A stretch of 64,000 nucleotides of DNA from NCBI RefSeq assembly GCF_000004195.4, contig NC_030682.2, positions 153,847,501 to 153,911,500 on the forward strand. Direction: 5' to 3'. The notes beneath the pieces were generated by a model, which saw only the letters and a list, made by a program, of their open reading frames with translations, did not search any database and was not told where the DNA came from. Positions 12,601 to 25,830 of this stretch are shown here, piece by piece (positions within the stretch are counted from its first letter, which is position 1; each line of letters opens with the position of its first letter). The translations under genes and the position numbers were made by a program. The DNA is from Xenopus tropicalis (lineage: Eukaryota; Chordata; Amphibia; Anura; Pipidae).

Positions 12601-15018
12601 AGTACTTACCCAAGTGCCCAAAGCCAAGCCACCCAACCTTCCCAAGTACCTTTCCCCTTAGACCAGCCCTACAGTACTTACCCAAGTGCCCAAAGCCAAG
12701 CCACCCAACCTTCCTAAGTACCTCTCCCCTTAGACCAGCCCTACAGTACTTATCCAAGTGCCCAAAGCCAAACAACCCAACCTTCCCAAGTACCTCTCCC
12801 CTTAGACCAGCCCTACAGTACTTACCCAAGTGCCCAAAGCCAAGCCACCCAACCTTCCTAAGTACCTCTCCCCTTAGACCAGCCCTACAGTACTTACCCA
12901 AGTGCCCAAAGCCAAGCAACCCAACCTTCCCAATTACCTCTCCCATAGACCAGTCCTACAGTACTTACCCAAGTGCCCAAGGCCAAGCAACCCAACCTTC
13001 CCAAGTAACTCTTCCATAGACCAGTCCTACAGTACTTACCCAAGTGCCCAAAGCCAAGCAACCCAACCTTCCCAAGTGCCTCTCCCCTTAGACCAGCCCT
13101 ACAGTACTTACCCAAGTGGCCAAAGCCAAGCAACCCAACCTTCCCAAGTACCTCTCCCCTTAGACCAGCCCTACAGTACTTACCCAAGTGCCCAAAGTCA
13201 AGCAACCCAACCTTCCCAAGTGCCTCTCCCCTTAGACCAGCCCTACAGTACTTACCCAAGTGCCTCTCCCACAGACCAGCCCTACAGTACTTACCCAAGT
13301 GCCTCTCCCACAGACCAGCCCTACAGCTCTTACCCAAGTGCCTCTCCCACAGACCAGCCCTACAGTACTTATCCAAGTGCCCAAAGCCAAACAACCCAAC
13401 CTTCCCAAGTACCTCTCCCCTTAGACCAGCACTACAGTACTTACCCAAGTGCCCAAAGCCAAGCCACCCAACCTTCCCAAGTACCTTTCCCCTTAGACCA
13501 GCCCTACAGTACTTACCCAAGTGCCCAAAGCCAAGCCACCCAACCTTCCCAAGTACCTCTCCCCTTAGACCAGCCCTACAGTACTTACCCAAGTGACCAA
13601 AGCCAAGCAACCCAACCTTCCCAAGTACCTCTCCCATAGACCAGTCCTACAGTACTTACCCAAGTGCCCAAAGCCAAGCAACCCAACCTTCCCAAGTAAC
13701 TCTCCCATAGACCAGTCCTACAGTACTTACCCAAGTGCCCAAAGCCAAGCAACCCAACCTTTCCAAGTGCCTCTCCCCTTAGACCAGCCCTACAGTACTT
13801 ACCCAAGTGCCCAAAGCCAAGCACAGCAACCCAACCTTCCCAAGTACCTCTCCCTTAGACCAGCCCTACAGTACTTACCCAAGTGCCCAAAGCCAAGCAA
13901 CCCAACCTTCCCAAGTACCTCTCCCATAGACCAGTCCTACAGTACTTACCCAAGTGCCCAAGGCCAAGCAACCCAACCTTCCCATGTAACTCTCCCATAG
14001 ACCAGTCCTACAGTACTTACCCAAGTGCCCAAAGCCAAGCAACCCAACCTTCCCAAATGCCTCTCCCCTTAGACCAGTCCTACAGTACTTACCCAAGTGC
14101 CCAAGGCCAAGCAACCCAACCTTCCCATGTAACTCTCCCATAAACCAGCCCTACAGTACTTACCCAAGTGCCCAAAGCCAAGCACAGCAACCCAACCTTC
14201 CGAAGTACCTCTCCCCTTAGACCAGCCCTACAGTACTTACCCAAGTGCCCACAGCCAAGCAACCCAACCTTCCCAAATGCCTCTCCCATAGACCAGTCCT
14301 ACAGTGCTTACCCAAGTGCCCAAAGCCAAGCAACCCAACCTTCCCAAGTGCCTCTCCCCTTAGACCAGCCCTACAGTACTTACCCAAGTGCCCAAAGCCA
14401 AGCACAGCAACCCAACCTTCCCAAGTACCTCTCCCATAGACCAGTCCTACAGTACTTACCCAAGTGCCCACAGCCAAGCAACCCAACCTTCCCAAGTGCC
14501 TCTCCCATAGACCAGTCCTACAGTACTTACCCAAGTGCCCAAAGCCAAGCAACCTAACCTTCCCAAGTATCTCCCCCTTAGACCAGTCCTACAGTACTTA
14601 CCCAAGTGCCTCTCCCACAGACCAGCCCTACAGTACTTACCCAAGTGCCAAAATCCAAGCAACCCAACCTTTCCAAGTACCTCTACCCTTAGACCAGCCC
14701 TACAGTACTTACCCAAGGGCCCAAAGCCAAGCAACCTAACCTTCCCAAGTACCTCTCCCCTTAGACCAGTCCTACAGTACTTACCCAAGTGCCTCTCCCA
14801 CAGACCAGCCCTACAGTACTTACCCAAGTGCCAAAAGCCAAGCAACCCAACCTTTCCAAGTACCTCTACCCTTAGACCAGCCCTACAGTACTTACCCAAG
14901 GGCCCAAAGCCAAGCAACCCAACCTTCCCAAGTACCTCTCCCCTTAGACCAGCCCTACAGTACTTACCCAAGTGCCCAAAGCCAAGAAACCCAACCTTCC
15001 CAAGTGCCTCTCCCCTTA
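9652..15018. repeat. 72-bp minisatellite, first segment, with 39-bp short units
   Basis: The main unit contains ACCAGCCCTACAGTACTTAC, CCAAGTGCCCAAAGCCAAGC, AACCCAACCTTCCCAAGTAC and CTCTCCCCTTAG, 72 bp in all. A 39-bp short form lacks the AAAGCCAAGC..CTTCCC part and carries CTCTCCCACAG; a third form has a CACAG insertion. Both 72 and 39 are multiples of 3, so several frames on both strands stay open for hundreds of codons. These frames show only repeat composition and no start context, so I do not call them genes. Higher-order blocks are visible, for example about 285 bp (10113 versus 10398). Confidence 0.95.
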
Positions 15019-15024
15019 GACCAG

Positions 15025-15593
15025 CCTGTTGAGACACTCACTTATGACGGGTAAGTTCTGTATAAAGGGGCACATAAAATCCCCCAGTGTCCCCTATAAA
15101 GACAACCCAAGGCAGGGGAGGTGGGAGATTAAAGTATACAAAGATGCTGTATATGTGGAGTATAAAATATAAGCCTAATGTGCCATATTATAAACCCACA
15201 AGGGCCAGACATGATAGTGCTGACTGGCTGAGCCCCTACATGCACTTTGCTATTTGCTCAGCTATAACCACAGAGTCACAGACAGTTGTAAAAGGGCTGT
15301 TATATAGTGAGATAAGCCACACTGGGACCTATAAGGGACTGTTATGTACTGAGATAAGCCACACTGGGACCTATAAGGGGCTGTTATGTACTGAGATAAG
15401 CCACACTGGGACCTATAAGGGGCTGAGACTGTCAGGGTCTCACTGAAGCTCTTTGTGACACATTTCGGCTGTTGTTCTGTGTTGCTGAAGCTTCTACAAC
15501 ACTTTGTCTTTGATTAATGAATAAACCATCAGTTATGTGAGAACCTCTCAGGGTCTCATTCTATAATAAGGTTCTGGGAAGTTAAAATTATAA
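15025..15593. mobile_element. 569-bp insertion in the 72-bp array, solo-LTR-like, unclassified
   Basis: The array stops at AGACCAG (15018-15024) and resumes at an identical AGACCAG (15594-15600), consistent with a 6-7-bp target duplication, although this word is also part of the array unit. The insert begins CCTGTTGAGACACTCAC and ends AAATTATAA. It holds a TATA-like TGTATAAAGGGG near 15059, three 42-bp subrepeats (GAGATAAGCCACACTGGGAC, 15300-15425) and an AATAAA near 15520. That order resembles a solo LTR, but clear TG..CA ends are lacking. Its one open frame (15087-15446) covers the subrepeats and has no recognisable domain. Confidence 0.5.
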
Positions 15594-17788
15594 AGACCAG
15601 TCCTACAGTACTTACCCAAGTGCCCAAAGCCAAGCAACCCAACCTTCCCAAGTACATCTCCCCTTAGACCAGCCCTACAGTACTTACCCAAGTGCCAAAG
15701 CCAAGCCACCCAACCTTCCCAAGTACCTCTCCCCTTAGACCAGCCCTACAGTACTTACCCAAGTGCCCAAAGCCAAGCAACCCAACCTTCCCAAGTACCT
15801 CTCCCCTTAGACCAGCCCTACAGTACTTACCCAAGTGCCAAAGCCAAGCAACCCAACCTTCCCAAGTACCTCTCCCCTTAGACGAGCCCTACAGTACTTA
15901 CCCAAGTGCCCAAAGCCAAGCAACCCAACCTTCCCAAGTTCCTCTGCCTTAGACCAGCCCTACAGTACTAACCCAAGTGCCCAAGGCCAAGCAACGCATC
16001 CTTCCCAAGTGCCTCTCCCCTTAGACCAGTCCTACAGTACTTACCCAAGTGCCTCTCCCCTTAGACCAACCCTACAGGACTTACTCAAGTGCCCAAAGCC
16101 AAGCACAGCAACCCAACCTTCCCAAGTACCTCTCCCCTTAAACCAGCCCTACAGTACTTACCCAAGTGCCCAAAGCCAAGCAACCCAACCTTCTCAAGTA
16201 CCTCACCCCTTAGACCAGCCCTACGTTACTTACCCAAGTGCCCAAAGCCAAGCAACCCAACCTTCCCAAGTACCTCTCCCCTTAGACCAGCCCTACAGTA
16301 CTTACCCAAGTGCCCACAGGCAAGCAACCCAACCTTCCCGAGTGCCTCTCCCCTTAGACCAGCCCTACAGTACTTACCCAAGTGCCCACAGCCAAGCAAC
16401 CCAACCTTCCCAAGTACCTCTCCCATAGACCAGTCCTACAGTACTTACCCAAGTGCCCAAAGCCAAGCAACCCATCCTTCCCAAGTGCCCCTCCCTTTCG
16501 ACCAGCCCTACAGTATTTACCTAAGTGCCCAAAGCCAAGCAACCCATCCTTCCTAAGTTCCTCTGCCTTAGACCAGCCCTACAGTACTTACCCAAGTGCC
16601 CAAAGCCAAGCAACCCATCCTTCCCAAGTGTCTCTCCCCTTAGACAAGCCCTACAGTACTTACCCAAGTGCCCAAAGCCAAGCAGCCCATCCTTCCCAAG
16701 TTCCTCTCCCCTTAGACCAGTCCTACAGTACTTACCCAAGTGCCCACAGCCAAGCAACCCAACCTTCCCAAGTGCCTCTCCCTTTAGACAAGCCCTACAG
16801 TACTTACCCAAGTGCCCAAAGCCAAGCAGCCCATCCTTCCCAAGTGCCTCTCCCCTTAGACAAGCCCTACAGTACTTACCCAAGTGCCCACAGCCAAGCA
16901 ACCCAACCTTCCCAAGTACCTCTCCCCTTAGACAAGCCCTACAGTACTTACCCAAGTGCCCACAGCCAAGCAACCCATCCTTCCCAAGTGCCTCTCCCTT
17001 TCGACCAGCCCTACAGTATTTACCTAAGTGCCCACAGCCAAGCAGCCCATCCTTCCCAAGTGCCTCTCCCCTTAGACAAGCCCTACAGTACTTACCCAAG
17101 TGCCCAAAGCCAAGCCACCCAACCTTCCCAAGTGCCTCTCCCCTTAGACAAGCCCTACAGTACTTACCCAAGTGCCCACAGCCAAGCAACCCAACCTTCC
17201 CAAGTACCTCTCCCCTTAGACCAGTCCTACAGTACTTACCCAAGTGCCCACAGCCAAGCAGCCCATCCTTCCCAAGTTCCTCTCCCCTTAGACCAGTCCT
17301 ACAGTACTTACCCAAGTGCCCACAGCCAAGCAACCCATCATTCCCAAGTGCCTCTCCCTTTCGACCAGCCCTACAGTATTTACCTAAGTGCCCAAAGCCA
17401 AGCCACCCAACCTTCCCAAGTGCCTCTCCCCTTAGACAAGCCCTACAGTACTTACCCAAGTGCCCAAAGCCAAGCAACCCAACCTTCCCAAGTGCCTCTC
17501 CCCTTAGACAAGCCCTACAGTACTTACCCAAGTGCCCAAAGCCAAGCAGCCCATCCTTCCCAAGTGCCTCTCCCCTTAGACCAGCCCTACAGTACTTACC
17601 CAAGTGCCCAAAGCCAAGCAACCCATCCTTCCCAAGTGCCTCTCCCCTTAGACCAGCCCTACAGTACTTACCCAAGTGCCCAAAGCCTAGCAACCCAACC
17701 TTCCCAAGTGCCTCTCCCATAGACCAGCCCTACAGTACTTACCCAAGTGCCTCTCCCACAGACCAGCCCTACAGTACTTACCCCAGTA
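15594..17788. repeat. 72-bp minisatellite, second segment
   Basis: The same unit as 9652-15018, continuing in the same orientation after the insertion. Variants concentrated here are CCCACAGCCAAGC, AGACAAGCCC and a CCCTTTCGACCAGCC form with CAGTATTTACCTAAG, so this half has its own homogenised subfamily. Together the two segments hold about 105 units. Confidence 0.95.
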
Positions 17789-18148
17789 ATTAATGCCAAG
17801 TGCAAACTCTTCAAACTCTTCTCGGTTAAAGCCAGTTCTACACTACTGACTAAAGAAGACAATCCTCTGGCACTTAGTTGGTCACTGGTAATCTAGTAAC
17901 TCTTCATGAGTATATTGTGACTGTAAATAAATACCCCAGGAAGTGGGCATGAATTTACCGTTACTGGGAATAAATATCTGTTTAATGTGGGTAACTACAC
18001 AGTGATTTTTGTTAAGCCATGGGTAAATACAAGACATCGTGGGTAATTATTAGTAAGCCGGCACCACTACAGGGTGCTGGGGGTAAGTGCCCAGACCGGA
18101 TCAACAGGCTGTTTTTTATTCATGTGCCGGAATGCCCCTCCCTCTCAG

Positions 18149-18269
18149 CTGAGCCTCACGCATTCCGCCTGGAGCTCCGATCCCATTTATTCCTTCTCTG
18201 GAAGTGACAGAGTCCAACAAAGTCTCAGCGAGAACTGCACTCGGCTCCCAAATGTACTGACCTACAGAG
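18149..18269 (+). CDS. Candidate exon of an unknown plus-strand transcript
   Basis: The sequence shows a pyrimidine-rich tract ending in CTCTCAG (acceptor AG at 18147-18148), 121 bp, then ACAGAG followed by GTAAGT (donor at 18270). Only one of the three frames is open across the exon; it begins LSLTHSAWSSDP and ends PNVLTYRG, 40 codons plus one base. I do not recognise the protein. It could be a coding exon of an unidentified gene, a 5' untranslated exon of the riboflavin transporter 11.7 kb downstream on the same strand, or chance. The flanks (17789-18148 and 18270-18289) are unique with no other gene signal. Confidence 0.35.
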
Positions 18270-18289
18270 GTAAGTGGGGCAAGGAGAAA

Positions 18290-21010
18290 ACTCCAGTTGG
18301 GGCAGCAGTAGGACAATGCAGTATGGGGGCAGGAGGGGGAGATGTACTTTAGGGGAGCAGTAGGACAATACAGTATGGGGGCAGGATGGGGAGATGCACT
18401 TTAGGGGAGCAGTAGGACAATACAGTATGGGGGCAGGAGGGGGAGATGTACTTTAGGGGAGCAGTAGGACAATACAGTATGGGGGCAGGAGGGGGAGATG
18501 TACTTTAGGGGAGCAGTAGGACAATACAGTATGGGGGCAGGATGGGGAGATGCACTTTAGGGGAGCAGTAGGACAATACAGTATGGGGGCAGGAGGGGGA
18601 GATGTACTTTAGGGGAGCAGTAGGACAATACAGTATGGGGGCAGGATGGGGAGATGTACTTTAGGGGAGCAGTAGGACAATACAGTATGGGGGCAGGAGG
18701 GGGAGATGTACTTTAGGGGAGCAGTAGGACAATACAGTATGGGGGCAGGATGGGGAGATGCACTTTAGGGGAGCAGTAGGACAATACAGTATGGGGGCAG
18801 GATGGGGAGATGTACTTTAGGGGAGCAGTAGGACAATACAATATGGGGGCAGGATGGGGAGATGCACTTTAGGGGAGCAGTAGGACAATACAGTATGGGG
18901 GCAGGAGGGGGAGATGTACTTTAGGGGAGCAGTAGGACAATACAGTATGGGGGCAGGAGGGGGAGATGCACTTTAGGGGAGCAGTAGGACAGTGCAGTAT
19001 GGGGGCAGGAGGGGGAGATGTACTTTAGGGGAGCAGTAGGACAATACAGTATGGGGGCAGGAGGGGGAGATGTACTTTAGGGGAGCAGTAGGACAATACA
19101 ATATGGGGGCAGGAGGGGGAGATGCACTTTAGGGGAGCAGTAGGACAATGCAGTATGGGGGCAGGAGGGGGAGATGCACTTTAGGGGAGCAGTAGGACAA
19201 TGCAGTATGGGGGCAGGAGGGGGAGATGCACTTTAGGGGAGCAGTAGGACAATACAATATGGGGGCAGGAGGGGGAGATGCACTTTAGGGGAGCAGTAGG
19301 ACAATACAATATGGGGGCAGGAGGGGAGATGCACTTTAGGGGAGCAGTAGGACAATGCAGTATGGGGGGCAGGAGGGGGAGATGCACTTTAGGGGAGCAG
19401 TAGGACAATACAGTATGGGGGCAGGATGGGGAGATGCACTTTAGGGGAGCAGTAGGACAATACAGTAGGGGGGCAGGAGGGGGAGATGCACTTTAGGGGA
19501 GCAGTAGGACAGTGCAGTATGGGGGGCAGGATGGGGAGATGCACTTTAGGGGATTAGTAGGACAGTGCAGTATGGGGGCAGGATGGGGAGATGCACTTTA
19601 GGGGAGCAGTAGGACAATACAGTAGGGGGGCAGGAGGGGGAGATGCACTTTAGGGGAGCAGTAGGACAATACAGTATGGGGGCAGGAGGGGGAGATGCAC
19701 TTTAGGGGAGCAGTAGGACAGTGCAGTATGGGGGCAGGAGGGGGAGATGCACTTTAGGGGAGCAGTAGGACAATACAGTATGGGGGCAGGATGGGGAGAT
19801 GCACTTTAGGGGAGCAGTAGGACAATGCAGTATGGGGGCAGGATGGGGAGATGCACTTTAGGGGAGCAGTAGGACAATACAGTATGGGGGCAGGAGGGGG
19901 AGATGTACTTTAGGGGAGCAGTAGGACAGTGCAGTATGGGGGCAGGAGGGGGATATGCACTTTAGGGGAGCAGTAGGACAGTGCAGTATGGGGGCAGGAG
20001 GGGGATATGCACTTTAGGGGAGCAGTAGGACAGTGCAGTATGGGGGCAGGAGGGGGAGATGCACTTTAGGGGAGCAGTAGGACAATGCAGTATGGGGGCA
20101 GGAGGGGGAGATGCACTTTAGGGGAGCAGTAGGACAATACAGTATGGGGGCAGGAGGGGGAGATGCACTTTAGGGGAGCAGTAGGACAGTGCAGTATGGG
20201 GGCAGGAGGGGGAGATGCACTTTAGGGGAGCAGTAGGACAATGCAGTATGGGGGCAGGATGGGGAGATGCACTTTAGGGGAGCAGTAGGACAGTGCAGTA
20301 TGGGGGCAGGAGGGGGAGATGCACTTTAGGGGAGCAGTAGGACAATACAGTATGGGGGCAGGATGGGGAGATGCACTTTAGGGGAGCAGTAGGACAATGC
20401 AGTATGGGGGCAGGATGGGGAGATGCACTTTAGGGGAGCAGTAGGACAATACAGTATGGGGGCAGGATGGGGAGATGAACTTTAGGGGAGCAGTAGGACA
20501 ATACAGTATGGGGGCAGGAGGGGGAGATGCACTTTAGGGGAGCAGTAGGACAATGCAGTATGGGGGCAGGATGGGGAGATGCACTTTAGGGGAGCAGTAG
20601 GACAATACAGTATGGGGGCAGGAGGGGGAGATGCACTTTAGGGGAGCAGTAGGACAGTGCAGTATGGGGGCAGGATGGGGAGATGCACTTTAGGGGAGCA
20701 GTAGGACAATGCAGTATGGGGGCAGGATGGGGAGATGAACTTTAGGGGAGCAGTAGGACAATGCAGTATGGGGGCAGGAGGGGGAGATGCACTTTAGGGG
20801 AGCAGTAGGACAATACAGTATGGGGGCAGGAGGGGGAGATGCACTTTAGGGGAGCAGTAGGACAATGCAGTATGGGGGCAGGATGGGGAGATGAACTTTA
20901 GGGGAGCAGTAGGACAATGCAGTATGGGGGCAGGATGGGGAGATGCACTTTAGGGGAGCAGTAGGACAGTGCAGTATGGGGGCAGGAGGGGGAGATGCAC
21001 TTTGGGGGTA
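18290..21010. repeat. 52-bp minisatellite, about 52 units
   Basis: Units read GGAGCAGTAGGACAATACAG, TATGGGGGCAGGAGGGGGAG, ATGCACTTTAGG. Common variants are ATACAG/TGCAG, GGAGGGG/GATGGGG and GCACTTT/GTACTTT, mixed along the array. GTACTTT is commoner near the left end, so units have homogenised locally. The G-rich strand is plus. Confidence 0.96.
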
Positions 21011-21404
21011 TGGGGGGGTAGGATGACCTACTGCATATAACCAGTGGAAGGACGGGCAGAAAATGGGCAGTGGTTAAACTGGGAAGTCAGATCAGGGGGA
21101 ACAGGAAAGGAAACTGAGGAACTGGAATAACTGGAACAAGGAACCAGCACTCAGGTTGCCAGACGGGTCAGATTAGCAGAATGGGCCAATGATCCAGCAC
21201 AGGCTGTTGCAAGAGGCAAGTTTAACTAGCCCCTTAATTGGGCAATTGCCTGCAGCCGGATCATGGGGGTGGTTAGGGAATAGAGACATTGGTGTAATCA
21301 GCCCATCCCTGCACTGCCCCCTGTGGCACAACCTGGAGGAACAGCTGCCAACAAATACCTGGTCCTGGTTCTAATCCAGGGAGTTCCTGACATACTCATC
21401 TACT
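21011..21404. other. Unique spacer, no gene seen
   Basis: About 390 bp of mixed composition with a purine-rich stretch (GAACTGGAATAACTGGAAC, near 21120). A 61-codon open frame (21189-21374) has no recognisable features. Confidence 0.35.
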
Positions 21405-22677
21405 AACCTTAAGTTACTTACCCGCTTACTCATTTACTTACCCGCTCTCTCATTCACTCGTTTATTCATTTACTTACCCGCTCTCCCATTCACTCGCATA
21501 TTCATTTACTTACCCGCTCTCATTCACACACTTATTCATTTACTTACCTGCTCTCTCATTCAATCGCTTATTCATTTACTTACCCACTCTCACACGCTTG
21601 TACATTTTCTTACCCTCTCTCATTCACTCGCTTATTAATTTACTTACCCGCTCTCCCATTCACTTGCTTATTCATTTACTTATCCACTCTCATTCACTTG
21701 CTTATTCATTTACTTACCCGCTCTCATTCACTCGCTTATTCATTTACTTACCCGCTCTCCCGTTCACTTGCTTATTCATTTACTTACCCGCTCTCATTCA
21801 CTTGCTTATTCATTTACTTACCCGCTCTCATTCACTTGCTTATTCATTTACTTACCCGCTCTCCCGTTCACTTGCTTATTCATTTACTTACCTGCTCTCA
21901 TTCACTTGCTTATTCATTTATTTACCTGCTCTACCATTCACTTGCTTATTCATTTACTTACCCGCTCTCATTCACTCGCTTATTTATTTACTTACCCACT
22001 CTCTCATTCAATCGCTTATTCATTTACTTACCTGCTCTCATTCACTTGCTTATTCAATTACTTACCCGCTCTCCCATTCACTCGCTTATTCATTTACTTA
22101 CCTGCTCTCTTATTCAAACGCTTATTCATTTACTTACCCGCTCTCATTCACTCACTTATACATTTACTTACCCGCTCTCATTCACTCACTTATTCATTTA
22201 CTTACCCGCTCTCCCATTCACTTGCTTATTCATTTACTTACCCACTCTCATTCACCTGCTTATTCATTTACTTACCCGCTCTCATTCACTCGCTTATTTA
22301 TTTACTTACCCGCTCTCTCATTCAATCGCTTATTCATTTACTTACTCACTCTCATTCACTTGCTTATTCATTTACTTACCCGCTCACATTCACTTGCTTA
22401 TTCATTTACTTACCCTCTCTCTCATTCAATCGCTTATTCATTTACTTACCCGCCCTCCCATTCACTTTCTTATTCATTTACTTACCCGCTCTCCCATTCA
22501 CTTTCTTATTCATTTACTTACCTGCTCTCCCATTCACTTACTTATTGATTTACTTACCCGCTCTCCCATTAACTTGCTTATTCATTTACTTACCCGCTCT
22601 CATTCACTCGCTTATTTATTTACTTACCTGCTCTCATTCAATCGCTTATTCATTTACTTACCTGCTCTCATTCACTC
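21405..22677. repeat. 34-38-bp minisatellite, left part, interrupted by CR1
   Basis: Units read CTTATTCATTTACTTACCCG followed by CTCTCATTCACTCG or a longer CTCTCCCATTCACTTG form. It stops exactly where the CR1 3' end begins and resumes at about 27074 with the same unit, so the two parts were one array. All plus-strand frames (Leu/Ile/His/Tyr/Ser-rich) are repeat translations. Confidence 0.95.
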
Positions 22678-22807
22678 ATAGTTACATAGGGTTGAAAAAA
22701 GACCTGTGTCCATCAAGTTCAACCCATCCAAGTAAACCCAGCACACCTAACCCACACCTACCAATCTATACACTCACATACATAAACTATAAATACAACC
22801 ACTAGTA

Positions 22808-25800
22808 CTAACTGTAGATATTAGTATCACAATAGCCTTGGATATTCTGATTGATCAAGAACTCATCCAGGCCCCTCTTAAAGGCATTAACAGAATCTGC
22901 CATTACCCCATCTCTAGGGGCATTCCCCAACCCCCTCACTGCCCTCACCGTGAAAAACCACCTACGCTGCTTCAAATGGAAACTCCTTTCCTCTAATCTA
23001 AAGGGGTGACCTCTGGTGCGTTGATTGTTTTTATGGGAAAAAAGAACATCCCCCAACTGCCTATAATCCCCTCTAATGTACTTGTACAGAGTAATCATGT
23101 CCCCTCGCAAGCGCCTCTTTTCCAGAGAAAACAACCCCAACCTCGACAGTCTAACCTCATAGTTTAACCCTTCCATCCCCTTAACCAGTTTAGTTGCACG
23201 TCTCTGCACTCTCTCCAGCTCATTAATATCCTTCTTAAGGACTGGAGCCCAAAACTGCACTGCATACTCAAGGTGAGGCCTTACCAGGGACCTATAAAGG
23301 GGCAAAATTATGTTCTCATCCCTTGAGTCAATGCCCTTTTTTATACAAGACAGCACTTTATTTGCTTTAGTAGCCACAGAATGACACTGCCTGGCATTAG
23401 ACAACTTGTTATCAACAAAAACCCCTAGATCCTTCTCCATTAAGGATACCCCCAACACACTACCATTCAGTAGATAGTTTGCGTTTATATTATTTCTACC
23501 AAAGTGCATAACTTTGCACTTATCAACATTGAACCTCATTTTCCATTTTGCTGCCCAGTTATCTAATTTTGTCAAATCGCTCTGCAAAGCGGCAGCATCC
23601 TGCATGGAACTTATAGTTTTGCACAATTTAGTGTCATCAGCAAAAATAGAAACAATACTGTCTATGCCCACCTCCAGGTCATTAATAAACAAGTTAAACA
23701 GCAAAGGCCCAAGGACTGACCCCTGCGGTACTCCACTAACCACACTGGCCCAATTAGAAAATGTTCCATTTACCACCACTCTTTGTACTCTATCCTTCAG
23801 CCAGTTCTCTATCCAATTACAGATATTATGTTATAGGCCAATATTCCTTAATTTGATCATTAACCTTCTGTGAGGTACTGTATCAAACGCTTTAGCAAAG
23901 TCCAAGTAGATGACATCAACTGCCATTCCAGCATCGAGATTCCTACTCACCTCCTCATAAAAGGCGACTAAATTAGTCTGGCAAGATCTGTTACGCATAA
24001 AACCATGCTGGCACAAACTAATAGTATTGTGAACTGCAATGTATTCAAGTACCCTATCCCTTATTACCCCTTCCAAAAGTTTTCCTACTACTGATGTCAG
24101 ACTAACAGGCCTATAGTTTTCAGGCTGAGAACGGGATCCCTTTTTAAATAACGGCACCACATTAGCAATCCGCCAGTCTCTTGGCACCATGCCAGACCTC
24201 AATGAATCCTGAAAAATTAAGTGAAGAGGTTTGGCAATCACAGCGCTCAGCTCATTTAATACCCTGGGATGAATCCCATCCGGCCCTGGACCTTTGTTTA
24301 CCTTTACATGTTCAAGTATCATTTGAATTCCCCCCCGAGTGACCCATGCGTCAGTAGCTAAATTACTAGAACTGGGCATATTACAAGGGAAGCCTTCATT
24401 ATCTGGCTCCTCAGATGTATAGACAGATGAAAAATAAGAGTTCAAAATTTCAGCTTTTTCCCCGTTTTCATCAACCAACGTACCCCCCCGTGATAATAAA
24501 GTTCCCACCCCTTCTTGCTTCATTTTTTTACTATTCACATAATTAAAAAATAATTTTGGATTCTTTTTACTCCTAGCTGCAATATCCCTTTCCATCTCTA
24601 TTTTAGCTTGCCTGATAGCTTTTTTGCTGCTTTATTTGCTTCCTTGTACCTGATGAAAGTTTCTGCTGTCCCAGCTAACTTGAATGCCCTAAAAGCACGT
24701 TTTTTCTTACCAACCTCGACACTAACACTTTTATTCAGCCATAAAGGTTTTGCTTTGCGATGCCTCTCCTTGCTTACAAGGGGAATATACTGTTGTGTAT
24801 ACCTACAAAGCAATGTTATAAAGATGTTCCATTTTCCTTCTGTGTCTAACCCCATGAAAAGCCTTTCCCAGTTGACACATTGCAGAGATGCCCTTATACT
24901 GGCAAAGTCTGCACGTCTAAAATTGAATGTTTTAGTTACTCCCTTATAGAGCTGTCTCTGCAGCATTATCTCAAAGGAGACCATGTTGTGATCACTGTTC
25001 CCCAAATGCTCACCCACACAAATGTTAGAGATAAGTTCATTATTATTAGAAATCACCAGGTCCAAAATAGCGTCATTCCTAGTGGGTTCTTGAACTGCCT
25101 GAAATAAAAAGTTGTCATTTAGCATATTTACTAACCTACTAGCTTTTTCTGACTTAGCCCCCCCATTACTCCAGTCAATGTCCGGATAATTAAAGTCCCC
25201 CATAACAACAACATGACCCAGTTTTGAAGCCTCCTCCATTTGCAACAATAGCTGGGCCTCATCCCCCTCATCTATACGGGGTGGTTTATAACATACACCA
25301 ATGATCATTTTCTTTGTGACCTTCAGCCCTACTGAAATTTCTACCCAAAGAGATTCAACGTTTTCATTGGTAATGTCTTTATTACATGGCTTTAAATCTG
25401 ACTTTACGTAAAGACAAACCCCTCCACCCTTTTTAATCTCTCTGTCCCTCCTAAAAAGCGTATACCCATTTAAATTCACAGCCCAGTCGCATTTATCATC
25501 CCACCAGGTCTCAGTGATACCTATTAAATCATAATTATCAATACATGCAATAGCTTGCAGCTCCCCTAATTTACCCGACAAGCTACGCGCATTAGCCAGC
25601 ATGCAGCGGAGATTATTACTTCTCCCTCTGATGTTTACATTAGCTAAGGGAGAATTAGAGCTAAGGCAATTATGAGACTGCTTTCCTTGTAACGGAAGCT
25701 CCTTATCTGATAAACTATATGCCCCCCTCACTCCTCCCCCACAACCCTTTGCTAGTCCCCCTACCCCGTCTACACTAATTTTCCCATGGAATTCTAGCTC

Positions 25801-25830
25801 ACCCACCCCCCCCTTGTCTAGTTTAAACAC
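22808..25830 (-). pseudogene. CR1 ORF2: endonuclease and reverse transcriptase, broken
   Basis: The first part (25830 to 24598) is an APE-like endonuclease: DLIGITETWWDD with the catalytic Glu, VVMGDFNYPDIDW, and the terminal SDHN block. A one-base loss in an A-run near 24620-24630 shifts the frame; the second part (24595 to 23831) continues with NKGPGPDGIHPRVL, ENYRPVSLTS and YLDFAKAFDTVPH (first RT aspartate). A TAA at 23831-23833 interrupts; the same frame goes on from 23779 with [14 protein letters not shown] and the FADD catalytic box, ending at 22808. The product would have nicked target DNA and reverse-transcribed the element's RNA. Its start overlaps the end of ORF1 by 13 bp. The upstream open frame begins with GTG, so the original start is unclear. 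Confidence 0.9.

Noticed and set aside
11664..13019. Long frames on both strands of the 72-bp array (SQATQPSQVPLPLDQ and FGHLGKYCRAGLRG types)
   Set aside because: 72 and 39 bp are multiples of 3, so stops are avoided mechanically; sense and antisense are equally open and no start or splice context supports a gene.
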